Program-made: the position numbers and the translations under genes | In this document: positions 10,180 to 20,023 of the stretch, piece after piece | Layout: the number at the start of each line of letters is the position of its first letter | How positions within the stretch are numbered: the stretch's first letter is position 1 | Origin: Planctomycetota bacterium | GTDB lineage: Bacteria; Planctomycetota; Phycisphaerae; SM23-33 | Reading direction: 5' to 3' | Assembly (NCBI GenBank): GCA_030635145.1 | Contig: DAOVZK010000009.1 | Span: 1 to 57,863 of the forward strand | Length of the DNA: 57,863 nt | The notes under the pieces: model-generated | The model's input: the letters and a program-made list of their open reading frames with translations, nothing else | The model's database searches: none | Told to the model about the DNA's origin: nothing

Positions 10180-12288
10180 CTATTTCAGGAACAGCATTTC
10201 GGCGTATGTTGGTAGAGGCCAAAGCTCGGCGTCGACAATTGTTTCCAGTTCGTCGGCGGCGGTTCGCAGGTCGATCATTTCCTTGATCACGTCCTTCTGG
10301 AAGTACTCTGCCTTTTCGGTCAGACCGGCGATGTCATCAGCCTTGGCGAGAACCTTTTCCAGATTCTGAATATTGGTATGCAGTTCGTTTATAAGCCCGC
10401 ACGTCCGATCCAGCATCGTCTTCTGTGCCTCAGCCGACGAACCCACAGCAGTGATGTTTCCGACAGCACATCCCAAACGCGAGGAATACTCCACGCAGAC
10501 AGGGAGAATCTGACGCTTGGCAATGTTCAGCATGGTTTTGGCTTCGATGTTGATCTTCATGGAGTAGGCTTCGATCAGAATATCGGCCCGTGCGTGCAGC
10601 TCGGTGCTGTTGAGAACGTTGTGCTTCGAAAACAGCTCGACGTTCTGCTTGGAGGTAATCGTCTTGAGCGAACTGATAGTTGTGGGGTGGTGGGCCAGTC
10701 CGCGTTTTTCGGCCTCTTCCAGCCATTTATCCGTGTAATTGTCGCCGTTAAAGACGATGTGCTTATGCTCGGTGGAAATTCGTTTGAGAATTGCCCATGC
10801 GCGATCTTTGGGGTCTTTGGCGGCTTCGAGTTCGTCGGCGATTTCCGAGAGCACTTCCGAAACGATGGTATTCAGCACAAAGCTAGGCCCGGCCGTCGAC
10901 TGCGTGGAACCCGGCATGCGGAACTCGAACTTATTGCCGGTAAATGCAAACGGGGATGTTCTGTTTCGGTCGGTGCAGTCTTTTGCAAACGACGAAATCG
11001 CGGACGTGCCCAGCATCAGCTCTTCAGCCTGCTTCGACGATGTCGGGCTGCCTTTGGCGAGCTGTTCAAGAATGTCCGTCAGCTGATCGCCCAAGAAAAT
11101 CGAGATGATGGCCGGCGGTGCTTCGTTGGCTCCGAGGCGGTGATCGTTACCGGCCGTCGCGACCGATGCGCGGAGAATGTCGGCGTACTTGTCGACCGCG
11201 CGAATGACGGTGCACAGCATCAGCAGAAAAATCATATTGTCGTGCGGAGTCTTGCCCGGTTCGAGAAGATTCACCCCGCTGCCCGTCGACATGCTCCAGT
11301 TGACGTGCTTACCGGAACCGTTGACACCGGCGAACGGTTTTTCGTGCAGCAGGCAGACTAAATCGTGACGGATGGCGACTTTCTGCAGAACTTCCATTGT
11401 CAGCTGATTGTGGTCGGTGGCTACGTTGATGGTCGAGAACACCGGGGCCAGCTCGTACTGGCTGGGGGCGACTTCGTTATGCTGCGTTTTGGCACTGACG
11501 CCCAGCTTCCACAGCTCGATGTTGACCTCGTGCATGTACGATGCCACCCGCTCCTGCAACGTGCCGAAATAATGGTCGTCCATCTCCTGCCCACGCGGGG
11601 GAGTAACACCAAACAACGTTCTGCCCGTGAGAATCAGGTCCAAACGCCGCTCGTAGTAAGATCGGTCGATGAGGAAGTATTCCTGCTCCGGGCCAAGCGT
11701 AGCCGAGACGTTGAGGAAGTCTTTATCGCCCAAGGCAGCCAAAACGCGGGAGGCTTCTTTGTTCAGTGCGTCCATCGACCGCAGCAGGGGGGTCTTTTTG
11801 TCCAACGCCAAACCCGTGTACGAACAAAACGCACTGGGGATATAAAGCGTGACGTTTGTACCGTCGGCCTTGATGAATACGGGGGATGTGTAATCCCAGG
11901 CCGTGTACCCGCGAGCCTCAAACGTTGCCCGCAATCCGCCCGATGGAAACGATGATGCGTCCGGTTCGCCCTGGCAAAGCTCTTTTCCGCTGAAGTCCAT
12001 GATGATTTTACCGTCGGATGTCGGGGAAATGAACGAGTCGTGCTTTTCGGCGGTCAGTCCGGTCATCGGCTGAAACCAGTGCGAGTAGTGCGTGGCGCCT
12101 TTTTCGATGGCCCAGTCTTTCATAACGTTGGCGATGACGGTGGCGAGGTCAAAATCCAGGGCCTCGCGATTTTCGATTGCCTTTCGCACAGCAGTGTAAG
12201 TTTCTTTCGGCAGACGCTCCCGCATGACGGCGTCATTGAAAACGTTCGATCCGAAAATCTCTGTTACGACTTCATTCTTGATACTCAT
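10180..12288 (-). CDS. glnN: Type III glutamine synthetase
   Basis: ATP-dependent ligation of ammonia to glutamate, here by the GSIII family (about 700-730 aa, against about 470 for GSI). The 702-aa product shows GSIII features: GPEQEYFLID, KTQHNEVAPSQYELAPVF, the NGSGKHVNWSMST loop and NDHRLGANEAPPAIIS. The ATG is preceded by GGAGA about 9 nt away. It is the first gene of the glnN-gltB-gltD-carB-carA array. A full-consensus sigma54 promoter lies 84 bp upstream of the start codon, so expression probably depends on RpoN and an enhancer protein, plausibly the divergent activator next door (inference). GSIII enzymes are usually not adenylylated, which would make transcription the main control. 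Confidence 0.96.
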   Translation of the reverse strand: MSIKNEVVTEIFGSNVFNDAVMRERLPKETYTAVRKAIENREALDFDLATVIANVMKDWAIEKGATHYSHWFQPMTGLTAEKHDSFISPTSDGKIIMDFSGKELCQGEPDASSFPSGGLRATFEARGYTAWDYTSPVFIKADGTNVTLYIPSAFCSYTGLALDKKTPLLRSMDALNKEASRVLAALGDKDFLNVSATLGPEQEYFLIDRSYYERRLDLILTGRTLFGVTPPRGQEMDDHYFGTLQERVASYMHEVNIELWKLGVSAKTQHNEVAPSQYELAPVFSTINVATDHNQLTMEVLQKVAIRHDLVCLLHEKPFAGVNGSGKHVNWSMSTGSGVNLLEPGKTPHDNMIFLLMLCTVIRAVDKYADILRASVATAGNDHRLGANEAPPAIISIFLGDQLTDILEQLAKGSPTSSKQAEELMLGTSAISSFAKDCTDRNRTSPFAFTGNKFEFRMPGSTQSTAGPSFVLNTIVSEVLSEIADELEAAKDPKDRAWAILKRISTEHKHIVFNGDNYTDKWLEEAEKRGLAHHPTTISSLKTITSKQNVELFSKHNVLNSTELHARADILIEAYSMKINIEAKTMLNIAKRQILPVCVEYSSRLGCAVGNITAVGSSAEAQKTMLDRTCGLINELHTNIQNLEKVLAKADDIAGLTEKAEYFQKDVIKEMIDLRTAADELETIVDAELWPLPTYAEMLFLK

Positions 12289-12371
12289 TTTTTATTTCTC
12301 CAAACATTTCCATGTTTTTGTGGTTGCAACTACAGCAGTAAGCGGGGCCATTGGCCCATAGCTGGCATATA

Positions 12372-12387
12372 AGCAATTGGTGTGCCA
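12372..12387 (-). promoter_or_regulatory. Sigma54 (-24/-12) promoter of the glnN operon
   Basis: Read on the minus strand this is TGGCACACCAATTGCT, matching the RpoN consensus TGGCACRNNNNTTGCW at every fixed base. Transcription would start near 12361, giving a leader of about 70 nt before the glnN ATG. That leader opens with a GGGCC-N3-GGCCC hairpin. No sigma70 promoter of similar quality is apparent in the gap. Confidence 0.85.
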
Positions 12388-12482
12388 GAATTTTTTAATA
12401 ATGTTTAATAATGTAAGTGCTTTATTTAAAAGGATATATCTTTTTTGCTGCCGTGCGGCAGGGGGTAATAGTCTTACAAATA

Positions 12483-12498
12483 TGTATTATATACTACA
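12483..12498. promoter_or_regulatory. TGT-N10-ACA activator site (NifA-type UAS)
   Basis: TGT-ATTATATACT-ACA matches the known upstream activator sequence of NifA-family proteins. It lies about 100 bp upstream of the -24 element of the glnN promoter, a normal enhancer distance. The divergent neighbour is a NifA-like protein, which makes the site more credible, although a 6-base match occurs by chance fairly often. Confidence 0.5.
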
Positions 12499-12504
12499 TG
12501 TGAG

Positions 12505-12685
12505 ACAAAATTGTAGTAAAAAATAAAATTATTATCGCATTCGGCAGTGAAGTCTTATCTTCGACATAGCTTCGCGGGTGGCTTGACTGAATAATGGAAT
12601 ATTTTGGGTAGCTGAAAAAGATATTTTGGCAAAAATGTTACAATTTGGTAGTATTTTATGCCGATGTTATTACAATTATGTAGTA
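12505..12685 (+). repeat. Three-copy ACAA-N4-GTAGTA motif in the divergent promoter region
   Basis: Copies lie at 12505-12518, 12640-12653 and 12672-12685; ACAA and GTAGTA are identical in all three. Copies 2 and 3 extend to an 18-bp direct repeat with two mismatches, spaced 32 bp (about three helical turns). An inverted half site TACTACA at 12492-12498 faces copy 1 and overlaps the TGT-N10-ACA site. They could be operators for the activator or another regulator. The region is AT-rich, so some similarity may be accidental. Confidence 0.5.
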
Positions 12686-12718
12686 TTGCTGTTTAGGCAA
12701 AGCAAAGGAGCTTTTATC

Positions 12719-14296
12719 ATGGCTGGACGAAGCTTGAGTTTTCAGAAAAAAATGCAGCATGCCGCTCACCACATTCACGAGCTGCAAACGCTCTACGAAA
12801 TCAGCCAAATGCTTGTGGTCGGTTCCCAGCAGCAACAGCTGTTGTCGGAAATTCTCGAAGTGCTCGACAAATCGCTCGGGATGAAAACCGGCATGGTTAC
12901 GCTGTTGAGCAGCGACGGAAACGAAATCCAGATCGAGGTGGCCCACAATATCTCGGAAGGGCAAAGCTCGAAAGTGCGATACCGCGTTGGGGATGGAATT
13001 ACCGGCAAGGTGATGCAGACGGGCAAATCTGTGTGCGTTGCCAAGGTTTCCGAAGAGCCGCAGTTTCTCAACCGTTTTGAGCGGTGGAGCCCCGACAGCG
13101 GGGAGATCAGTTTTATATGCGTTCCGATTTCGATTGGCACGCAGGTGATCGGTACGATTTCGGCGTATCGGATTTTTGACGAGTCGGCGAGGCTGGAAGA
13201 TGACCAGCGAGTTTTGAGCATCGTCGCCAGCATGATTGCCAACGACGTCCGTGCGCGCCGCGAGGCCGTTCTGCAACGCCAACGTCTCGAGAACGAAAAC
13301 CAGCGGCTGCGCTGCGAACTTGAAGATCGCTTTCGGCCTGAGAATATCATCGGCAACTCCAACGAGATGGGCGACGTGTACAGCCATATCCATCAGGTCG
13401 CCGCCAGCGACACGACCGTTTTAATTCGCGGAGAGTCCGGGACGGGTAAGGAACTCGTCGCACACGCCATCCATTATTCTTCCCCGCGTAGCAAAGGCCC
13501 GTTCGTGAAGGTCAATTGTGCGTCGTTGAACGAGAACATTCTCGAGAGTGAACTTTTCGGCCATGCCAAGGGGGCGTTTACCGGGGCGGTTCAGGATCGC
13601 TCAGGACGATTTGAAGAAGCCAACGGCGGAACGCTGTTTCTTGACGAGATTGGCGATTTTTCCGCGACGACACAAGTTAAGCTGCTTCGCGTTTTGCAGG
13701 AAGGGGAGTTTGAGCGCGTCGGCAGCAGCGAAACGCAGAAGACAAACGCGCGAATTATCGTCGCGACGAACCGCGATTTAGAGCAGGCCATCGGGTCGCA
13801 GAGTTTTCGTCAGGATCTTTACTACAGGATTAACGTGTTTCCGATTTTCCTCCCGCCGCTGCGCGAACGAAAGGGCGATATCCTGCAATTGGCCGACTAC
13901 TTCGTCGAACAATACTCGCAAAAGATGGACAAGGATGTGCGGCGCATCAGCACACCGGCGATTAACATGATGATGGTCTACCACTGGCCTGGAAATGTCC
14001 GCGAACTGGAAAACTGCATAGAACGAGCGGTACTGCTGAGCAGCGATGGTGTTATTCACGGGCACAACTTGCCCCCGACGCTGCAGACACCGGACTCGAC
14101 CGGCACTGTAGGGACGGGTTCGCTGAAAGAGCGGTTGAATCTGTTCGAGCGGGACCTTGTTGTCGATGCTCTTAAACGCTGCCGCGGGAATATCGCCGCC
14201 ACTGCCCGCGACTTAAACACTACAACCAGAATCCTCGGGTACAAAATCAAAGAGCAGAGCATCGACCCCGTCCACTACAAGCGAAATCGCAAATAA
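12719..14296 (+). CDS. NifA-like sigma54-dependent transcriptional activator (GAF-AAA+-Fis HTH)
   Basis: Enhancer-binding protein that remodels sigma54-RNA polymerase. I place the start at 12719 (525 aa) because AAAGGAG sits 7 nt upstream; an in-frame ATG at 12626 has no such site. Residues about 25-175 form a GAF sensor domain. The AAA+ domain has Walker A GESGTGK (238-244), the sigma54-contacting GAFTGA loop (285-290) and Walker B LFLDE (306-310). The C-terminus is a Fis-type helix-turn-helix ([21 protein letters not shown]). There is no receiver domain, so control is through the GAF domain rather than phosphorylation. Domain order and HTH resemble NifA/AnfA, but no nif gene is in the window. 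Divergent to glnN, which it probably activates (inference). Confidence 0.93.
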   Translation: MAGRSLSFQKKMQHAAHHIHELQTLYEISQMLVVGSQQQQLLSEILEVLDKSLGMKTGMVTLLSSDGNEIQIEVAHNISEGQSSKVRYRVGDGITGKVMQTGKSVCVAKVSEEPQFLNRFERWSPDSGEISFICVPISIGTQVIGTISAYRIFDESARLEDDQRVLSIVASMIANDVRARREAVLQRQRLENENQRLRCELEDRFRPENIIGNSNEMGDVYSHIHQVAASDTTVLIRGESGTGKELVAHAIHYSSPRSKGPFVKVNCASLNENILESELFGHAKGAFTGAVQDRSGRFEEANGGTLFLDEIGDFSATTQVKLLRVLQEGEFERVGSSETQKTNARIIVATNRDLEQAIGSQSFRQDLYYRINVFPIFLPPLRERKGDILQLADYFVEQYSQKMDKDVRRISTPAINMMMVYHWPGNVRELENCIERAVLLSSDGVIHGHNLPPTLQTPDSTGTVGTGSLKERLNLFERDLVVDALKRCRGNIAATARDLNTTTRILGYKIKEQSIDPVHYKRNRK

Positions 14297-14604
14297 TGCA
14301 TTCTTGTATAGTCTACTTCTTGTAATCGTTCACGGAATTTTTAGACAGGATAACAAGATGGGTGAGATAGAGTTTAAAAATCCGAAATGCGAATATCTAA
14401 ATACTAAACAAGCACGAAATTCAAATATTGAATACAAAAAACAACTGCTCTACGGATAACGACTAAAAACCAAAGCGTTATATAAATTTTGTTTGCAGTT
14501 TTAGATTTTCATATTTTGGATTTGTTTAGGATTTCGAGATTAGGATTTAGTATTTTGGGTCAAGAATTAGTTTGATTAACAGGAGCAAGAGCGTGAACGC
14601 TTTA
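14297..14604. other. Gene-free AT-rich gap between convergent genes, decayed repeats
   Basis: No credible ORF. It holds a fragment of the GACAGGATAACA repeat seen at 34120, and a pair of loosely inverted segments (AAATCCGAAATGCGAATATC near 14378 and GGATTTCGAGATTAGGATTT near 14530) of the kind that also lies at 37665 and 43090. No clear terminator. Confidence 0.5.
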
Positions 14605-15507
14605 CTACTTCTTTGCCGTCTCCTCCGGTGACGTATCGGTCGAGACCTGATTTCGCCCGGATTGCTTGGCGTGGTAGAGGGCTTCGTCGGCGGCCTTTAC
14701 CAGGGCTTCTACGGAAGGTGAATCACTGACCTCTGCGATCCCGAAACTTGCGGTAACGTGAACGTCTTCCGTGCCAAGATTGATTTGTACGTCGCTGGTG
14801 GCTTGGCGGCAGCGTTCGGCGAGTTTGCCGGCGCCTTCAGCAGATTCCCCGGGTACTACGATGGCGAATTCTTCACCGCCGAACCTTGCGGGCAAATCGA
14901 TTTCGCGGCATTGTGAGGAGATCGCCTTGGCGACCCGCTGCAGAACTTCGTCGCCGATGCTGTGCCCGTAGGTATCGTTTACTTTTTTGAAATGGTCGAT
15001 GTCGGCCATGATGAAGGACAGTTTTCCACCGTGGCGTTGTACTCGCATCCATTCTTTTCGCAGACGTTCGGTAAGTGCCCTGCGGTTGGGTATTCCCGTC
15101 AGCGGATCGATGTTGGCGTATTCTATGAGCAGATCCTGCATGCGTTTGGTTCGCAGGGCAGCGTTAACGCGGGCCTTTAGCTCAAACGCGTCGAAAGGTT
15201 TTGTGACATAGTCGACGGCACCGACGTTTAGGCCTTTGATTTTATCTTCCGTGTTGTCGGAACCGGTGAGAAAGATCACCGGGGTCATGCAAAGGTCTTT
15301 GTTGGTTTTGAGTTGATGGCAGACATCAAAGCCGGACATCTCCGGCATGTCGACGTCGAGAAGGATCAGGTCGGGCTTTTCAGCTTCGGCGAGTTTTAAT
15401 CCCTCGTCACCGGACTGTGCGGTGATGATTGCGAGGTTTTCCTTACCCAGCCTCACTTTGGCCAGCGCCAATGCATCCGAGCTGTCGTCAATGATTAATA
15501 CCTTCAC
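14605..15507 (-). CDS. Response regulator with diguanylate cyclase output (REC-GGDEF)
   Basis: Makes the second messenger c-di-GMP under control of a phosphorylated receiver domain. The start is GTG at 15507 (300 aa), with AAAAGGAG 7-8 nt upstream; the longer frame to 15525 overlaps the kinase stop and lacks a ribosome site. REC domain residues 1-120: acidic DD at 7-8, phosphoacceptor D51 in LLDVDMPE, and K103 in VTKP. GGDEF domain about 130-290: active-site GGEEF at 210-214, substrate loop DIDHFKKVNDTYGH, and the allosteric I-site RxxD (201-204) five residues before GGEEF. It should therefore be active and product-inhibited. It follows the hybrid kinase by 14 bp, and is likely phosphorylated through that kinase's HPt domain (inference). 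Confidence 0.94.
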   Translation of the reverse strand: MKVLIIDDSSDALALAKVRLGKENLAIITAQSGDEGLKLAEAEKPDLILLDVDMPEMSGFDVCHQLKTNKDLCMTPVIFLTGSDNTEDKIKGLNVGAVDYVTKPFDAFELKARVNAALRTKRMQDLLIEYANIDPLTGIPNRRALTERLRKEWMRVQRHGGKLSFIMADIDHFKKVNDTYGHSIGDEVLQRVAKAISSQCREIDLPARFGGEEFAIVVPGESAEGAGKLAERCRQATSDVQINLGTEDVHVTASFGIAEVSDSPSVEALVKAADEALYHAKQSGRNQVSTDTSPEETAKK

Positions 15508-15521
15508 AATATAACTCCTTT

Positions 15522-18500
15522 TCAAACGGTCTTCATTTGATGACCGGCCACAACGGCGTCACACAATTGTTTTAATGTTGAAAGCACCATATTTGCCTTC
15601 TCGGTGTCCTGTTTTTTGGCGGCGTCTTCCAAAGACTTAGCCGTATCCGTCAGTAACGGATATCCATATCCACCACCCGCACCTTTAAGCTGATGAGCCA
15701 GCCTCTGTAGTTCGTCATGATGATTATGGCTCGCAGCATCGCACATCGAATTGATAGTGTTGGATAGCAGCTTGACAAAATTGTCGATAATCTCTGTCAT
15801 ATCCGGATCGTCTGCGAATTCAGACTGGATTACCGGCGGTGCATCGTCCCTATTAGCTTTTGTTGCGGGCTGACCTGTTTTTGCATCGGGTTTTGCTTTG
15901 TTTGACATTTCACTTTGTCCCGGGAAGTATTTCTCGATTGTCTTACCGAGAACATCCGGTTTGATGGGTTTGCTTACGTAGTCGTCCATGCCGGCATCGA
16001 GACATTTTTTTCGGTCGCCGGCCATGGCGTTGGCGGTCATAGCGATAATTATGATATCGTGATTTTTGACCGAGGACTTCGGATCGCGAATAACGCCGGT
16101 GGCTTCGTATCCGTCCATTTCCGGCATCTGGCAGTCCATCAGTACGAGATCATAGTCTCTTTTTGTGAGTGCTTCAACAGCTTCTTTTCCGTTGGCGGCT
16201 GCGTCGGCATGATAACCGAGTTTTCGCTTTAATGTAAGAAGCGCTACCTGCTGATTAACAATATGATCCTCAACCAGCAGAATACGCAGCCTCGAGTGCC
16301 GCCGCTCCGAAATGGTATGCTGGGTGACGAGCTGCTTTTCTTTTATGGGCGTTTTGGTTTTTGCTTTGGGTTTTGCGAGAACTATCTGCATGCAGTCGAA
16401 CAAAACCGACTGCTTGATGGGTTTGACCATATATCCGTCAAAACCGGCATCGAGGAGTTCTTTTGCGTCCCCGCGCTGCCCGAACGATGTAAGCATTATC
16501 AGTTTTATATCGCGGAGCTTGGGGTCTTTTTTGATTTGAACCCCGAGTGTTCTGCCATCTGTTACGGGCATGTTGTAGTCGAGTAACGCCATCCGGTACG
16601 GTTTACCTTTCGTGACGGCGGAGCGTAGTTCCTTAATCGCCTCCTTAGCAGAGGACACCGCGGTAACTTTGCAGCCCCACGATGCGGTGTATCGCAGCAG
16701 GATGTCCCTGTTGGTCGGGTTGTCATCGACGGCGAGAATTTTCATGCCATCGATTTTTTCGGGGTTTCGAACTTTTTGCTGCACTTCGTTTGGTGCTTTG
16801 TCCAGCCAGATAGTAAACCAGAACGTCGAGCCTTTACCGGGTGTGCTTTCAACATCTATTTCACCGCCCATCAGTTCGGTCAGCCGTTTGGAAATCGCCA
16901 AACCAAGCCCCGTACCTCCATATTTTCGTGTCATAGATGCATCGACCTGCGAGAACGACTTGAATAAGCGTTTTTTCTGTTTGTCGGAAATACCGATACC
17001 GGTATCGATGACGGCGAACCGCATTTTTATCTTGTCCTTGGTATTATCTTCCAAAGTGGCGGTTATGGAAACCTCGCCTTTTTCGGTAAACTTGATGGCA
17101 TTGTTGGCAAGGTTAATCAGAACCTGACGCAGGCGTCCAGGGTCACCGCGGACAATTTGCGGTATGTCGGGATCGACAAAGCAGGAGAATTCCAGATTTT
17201 TCTGGTCGGCCTTGAGTGCCAAAAAGTCCGTGATCTCCTCCGCCGTCGAGCGAAGATCGAAGTTGAGTGTCTCCATTTCCAATTTGCCGGCTTCGATTTT
17301 CGAGAAGTCGAGTATGTCGTTAATCAGCATCAGAAGCTGATTACCACAGCTGTGAACGATATCCGTGCAGTGCCGCTGGTCATCGTTGAGATCGCTGTCG
17401 AGCAACAAGTCGGTCATGCCGATAATACCGTTCATTGGCGTGCGAATTTCGTGGGACATGTTTGCCAGGAACTCGCTTTTGGCACGGTTGGCAGCATCGG
17501 CCTGTTCGGCCATGTCGTTGGCGCGTTCTGTTGCCAGCTTGAGCTGTTTGTTGATATCCACGGCCTTTTTTCGAGCCGCCTCTGCATCTTCCATCATGCT
17601 CAGTGCTGTTTCTCTGGACTGCTTGATTGCTTTGTCATCCTGTGCAGCCTGTATGACCTGAGCGGTGGTAGCTCCCAACGCCTCGAGCAAGGCATCTTCA
17701 TCCTGAGTTATCTTATTCTTGGAGAACAACGCCAAAACCCCGGTGGTGTCTCCTTCAGGGGGACGGAGTTGGTAACCGGCAAATGCTTTTAAGCCTAATT
17801 CTTTGGCCCAGTCTCGGTTATGAACGCGTTCGTTGTGTTCCACATCGTTTGTGAGAAATTTGCTTTCTTTCCCCGATGCCACGAGTCCAATTTTATAGCA
17901 CCCAAATGGTACGCGTTGGTGGACTTCGCCGTCTATATGTGTGTACCTTCCGGAACTTGCCATCAGGTGCAGGCACTTATCCCTGTATTTACAGACATGC
18001 GGGCCTTCCGTTAGCTTGGCGTGGATACACCCAGAGTCACACCGGTCACCGGGGTTAGTGATCCAGATTCGGCAGAAGTCGGCACCGAAGATTTTGATGA
18101 CTTCGTCCGTGATCTTCTTGAGTTTTTGATCCAATGTGACAGGCCCAAGCAGGAACTGATTAAGAGCGTTGAGTTTCTGTTGGCGTTCAAGTACATGTTT
18201 TCGATTTTTCTCGGCGTTTTTAACTGCACTGATGTCTCTGCCCGTACCGCAAACGGCTATCGGATTTCCATTTGGGTCTCGTAGCAGATTACCGTCAAGC
18301 TCGTATGGAACATAACCATTTGTCGTATTTAAACGGACTTCGACTTTGTCTTTGCCTTTTTCCCAGACAGTTTCCATTGTCTTTTTCATCTGCTGCCTGT
18401 CATCCTTGTGGAAAAGTTCAAGAAAGTTGGTGTTATGCATTTTGTCATTTGCGTATCCGATAACTTCGGTTAGAGCATTATTCCATCGCCAAAACTTTTC

Positions 18501-19895
18501 ATCTTTTCCGATCACATAGAATATGTCCTGCAGGTGATTGAGCGACGACTCGGTGAACTGCTTTTCGTTGGCGAGGTCTTTCTCCATTTGCTTACGTTTT
18601 GTAATGTCTCGGAAAGTCCAGGTTCGGCCGAGATATTGTCCGCCATTGTCGAGAACGGGCGATGAATATCTGTCAAAGGTTCTCCCGTCCGCAAATTCGA
18701 TTTCGTCTCTGCTTGCCAAGTCCCTGTGCTCGTAAAGGTACATTACCTTCTCGACAAACTGTTGGGGATACTTTGTCTGGGAGATGATGAAGTCCAGCAG
18801 CGGTTGGTCATCTTCGTTCTCAACAATATCTTGGGGAATGTTCCAAAGATCGACAAGCTGCTGGTTGAGAAGTACTCTCTTATTGTTTTCGTCGACGACG
18901 AGCAATCCATCCAGGCTTGCTGCTTCCTGAGCTTCAAGAATCGCTGTCTTGGATACGAGTTTTTCCTCTGCCTGCTTGCGTTCCGTGATTTCTTTTTCCA
19001 AGTTACCTATCGAAGTTGTGGTTCCTTCCAAATCTTCTACCATTTCGTTAAACGATTGGACTATTTCATCGATCTCGTCAGTACCACGAGAATCTGTGGG
19101 AATAATCATTGCCTTGCCGAAATTGGTTTTGGAAGTTTTGAAGTACTCGGAAATCATTTTAAGTTTGCGGCCGACCATGCGTTGAAAAGCAAAGTAAACA
19201 ACAAAAAGTAGCACAATCAATCCTGTAATCATCACGAAGGAATTTTTTACTGCTTGATTCATCGCCGCAGCTTTGTATGTGTCTTCCGGCATGACGATGG
19301 TGTCTAACGCAACCACCTCGCCGATGGGACGATGGAAACCGGCCTTATCTCCATATTGGGCTATCATAGAAGCTGGTGCGTCCTTCGGATCTCCGTGGCA
19401 CTGAAGGCAACTTTTTTTCATGCGTCTGGCGCTGAAGAGGCCAATCTGATTTTGGCCATTAATTTTAATTTTCCCGCTCCATCTTTTCGCATCCGGATTG
19501 TCGTTGAAGTATTTGATTATCTTCAGTTCTTCTTCACCGGCCTGGTTTTTGGGATTGCGGGGATTATCCGATGAGAATTTGAGCGTGTAATCAGGATATT
19601 CTTTGCGAACTTTATCAAAAACACTTCGAGCGACATAAGATGTTGACATAACTTCCGGGATAAATGCATCTTTTTCGGTATGTTCCTGGGCAAATGGGCG
19701 AACTGTTTCAGAAACATATGAACGAATGGCAAGGTCAAACTGCAGAGCAAGTTGTGCTTTATCTTTCAGCAGTTTTTCCATCTGCGCGTTACTGTTGGAC
19801 CATGAGAAATATATGATGACAAAGGAAAATATCACCACGGATATGGCAATAATCCACAAAAACCTGAATCCTAGACGTTTTTTTCTATTCTTCAT
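15522..19895 (-). CDS. Hybrid histidine kinase with CxxCH (c-heme) periplasmic sensor, PAS, GAF, two REC and HPt
   Basis: Membrane sensor kinase of about 1457 aa (a GTG at 19904 would add 3 residues; neither start has a strong ribosome site). TM1 is at about 13-35 and TM2 at about 222-241; between them is a DUF3365/Tll0287-like domain with the heme-attachment motif CLQCH. Then come a HAMP-like linker, two PAS domains, and a GAF-like domain unusually rich in Cys. The transmitter follows: HisKA ([14 protein letters not shown]), HATPase ([29 protein letters not shown]), two receiver domains (LLDYNMP and LMDCQMP phosphoacceptors) and a C-terminal HPt ([13 protein letters not shown]). This is a full phosphorelay chain in one protein. 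The heme domain suggests redox or gas sensing (inference). The downstream REC-GGDEF protein is the obvious target. Confidence 0.93.
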   Translation of the reverse strand: MKNRKKRLGFRFLWIIAISVVIFSFVIIYFSWSNSNAQMEKLLKDKAQLALQFDLAIRSYVSETVRPFAQEHTEKDAFIPEVMSTSYVARSVFDKVRKEYPDYTLKFSSDNPRNPKNQAGEEELKIIKYFNDNPDAKRWSGKIKINGQNQIGLFSARRMKKSCLQCHGDPKDAPASMIAQYGDKAGFHRPIGEVVALDTIVMPEDTYKAAAMNQAVKNSFVMITGLIVLLFVVYFAFQRMVGRKLKMISEYFKTSKTNFGKAMIIPTDSRGTDEIDEIVQSFNEMVEDLEGTTTSIGNLEKEITERKQAEEKLVSKTAILEAQEAASLDGLLVVDENNKRVLLNQQLVDLWNIPQDIVENEDDQPLLDFIISQTKYPQQFVEKVMYLYEHRDLASRDEIEFADGRTFDRYSSPVLDNGGQYLGRTWTFRDITKRKQMEKDLANEKQFTESSLNHLQDIFYVIGKDEKFWRWNNALTEVIGYANDKMHNTNFLELFHKDDRQQMKKTMETVWEKGKDKVEVRLNTTNGYVPYELDGNLLRDPNGNPIAVCGTGRDISAVKNAEKNRKHVLERQQKLNALNQFLLGPVTLDQKLKKITDEVIKIFGADFCRIWITNPGDRCDSGCIHAKLTEGPHVCKYRDKCLHLMASSGRYTHIDGEVHQRVPFGCYKIGLVASGKESKFLTNDVEHNERVHNRDWAKELGLKAFAGYQLRPPEGDTTGVLALFSKNKITQDEDALLEALGATTAQVIQAAQDDKAIKQSRETALSMMEDAEAARKKAVDINKQLKLATERANDMAEQADAANRAKSEFLANMSHEIRTPMNGIIGMTDLLLDSDLNDDQRHCTDIVHSCGNQLLMLINDILDFSKIEAGKLEMETLNFDLRSTAEEITDFLALKADQKNLEFSCFVDPDIPQIVRGDPGRLRQVLINLANNAIKFTEKGEVSITATLEDNTKDKIKMRFAVIDTGIGISDKQKKRLFKSFSQVDASMTRKYGGTGLGLAISKRLTELMGGEIDVESTPGKGSTFWFTIWLDKAPNEVQQKVRNPEKIDGMKILAVDDNPTNRDILLRYTASWGCKVTAVSSAKEAIKELRSAVTKGKPYRMALLDYNMPVTDGRTLGVQIKKDPKLRDIKLIMLTSFGQRGDAKELLDAGFDGYMVKPIKQSVLFDCMQIVLAKPKAKTKTPIKEKQLVTQHTISERRHSRLRILLVEDHIVNQQVALLTLKRKLGYHADAAANGKEAVEALTKRDYDLVLMDCQMPEMDGYEATGVIRDPKSSVKNHDIIIIAMTANAMAGDRKKCLDAGMDDYVSKPIKPDVLGKTIEKYFPGQSEMSNKAKPDAKTGQPATKANRDDAPPVIQSEFADDPDMTEIIDNFVKLLSNTINSMCDAASHNHHDELQRLAHQLKGAGGGYGYPLLTDTAKSLEDAAKKQDTEKANMVLSTLKQLCDAVVAGHQMKTV

Positions 19896-20023
19896 GATTA
19901 CCACACTTCTGAAAACAACCAGAAACGCCTTTCTTATACCTGTTTTTCCAAATTTGACTCTTCAAATTGGCAACTTTCTATATTCCAGCAAACTATGCCT
20001 GATCAGGCACAATGTCGACTTTT

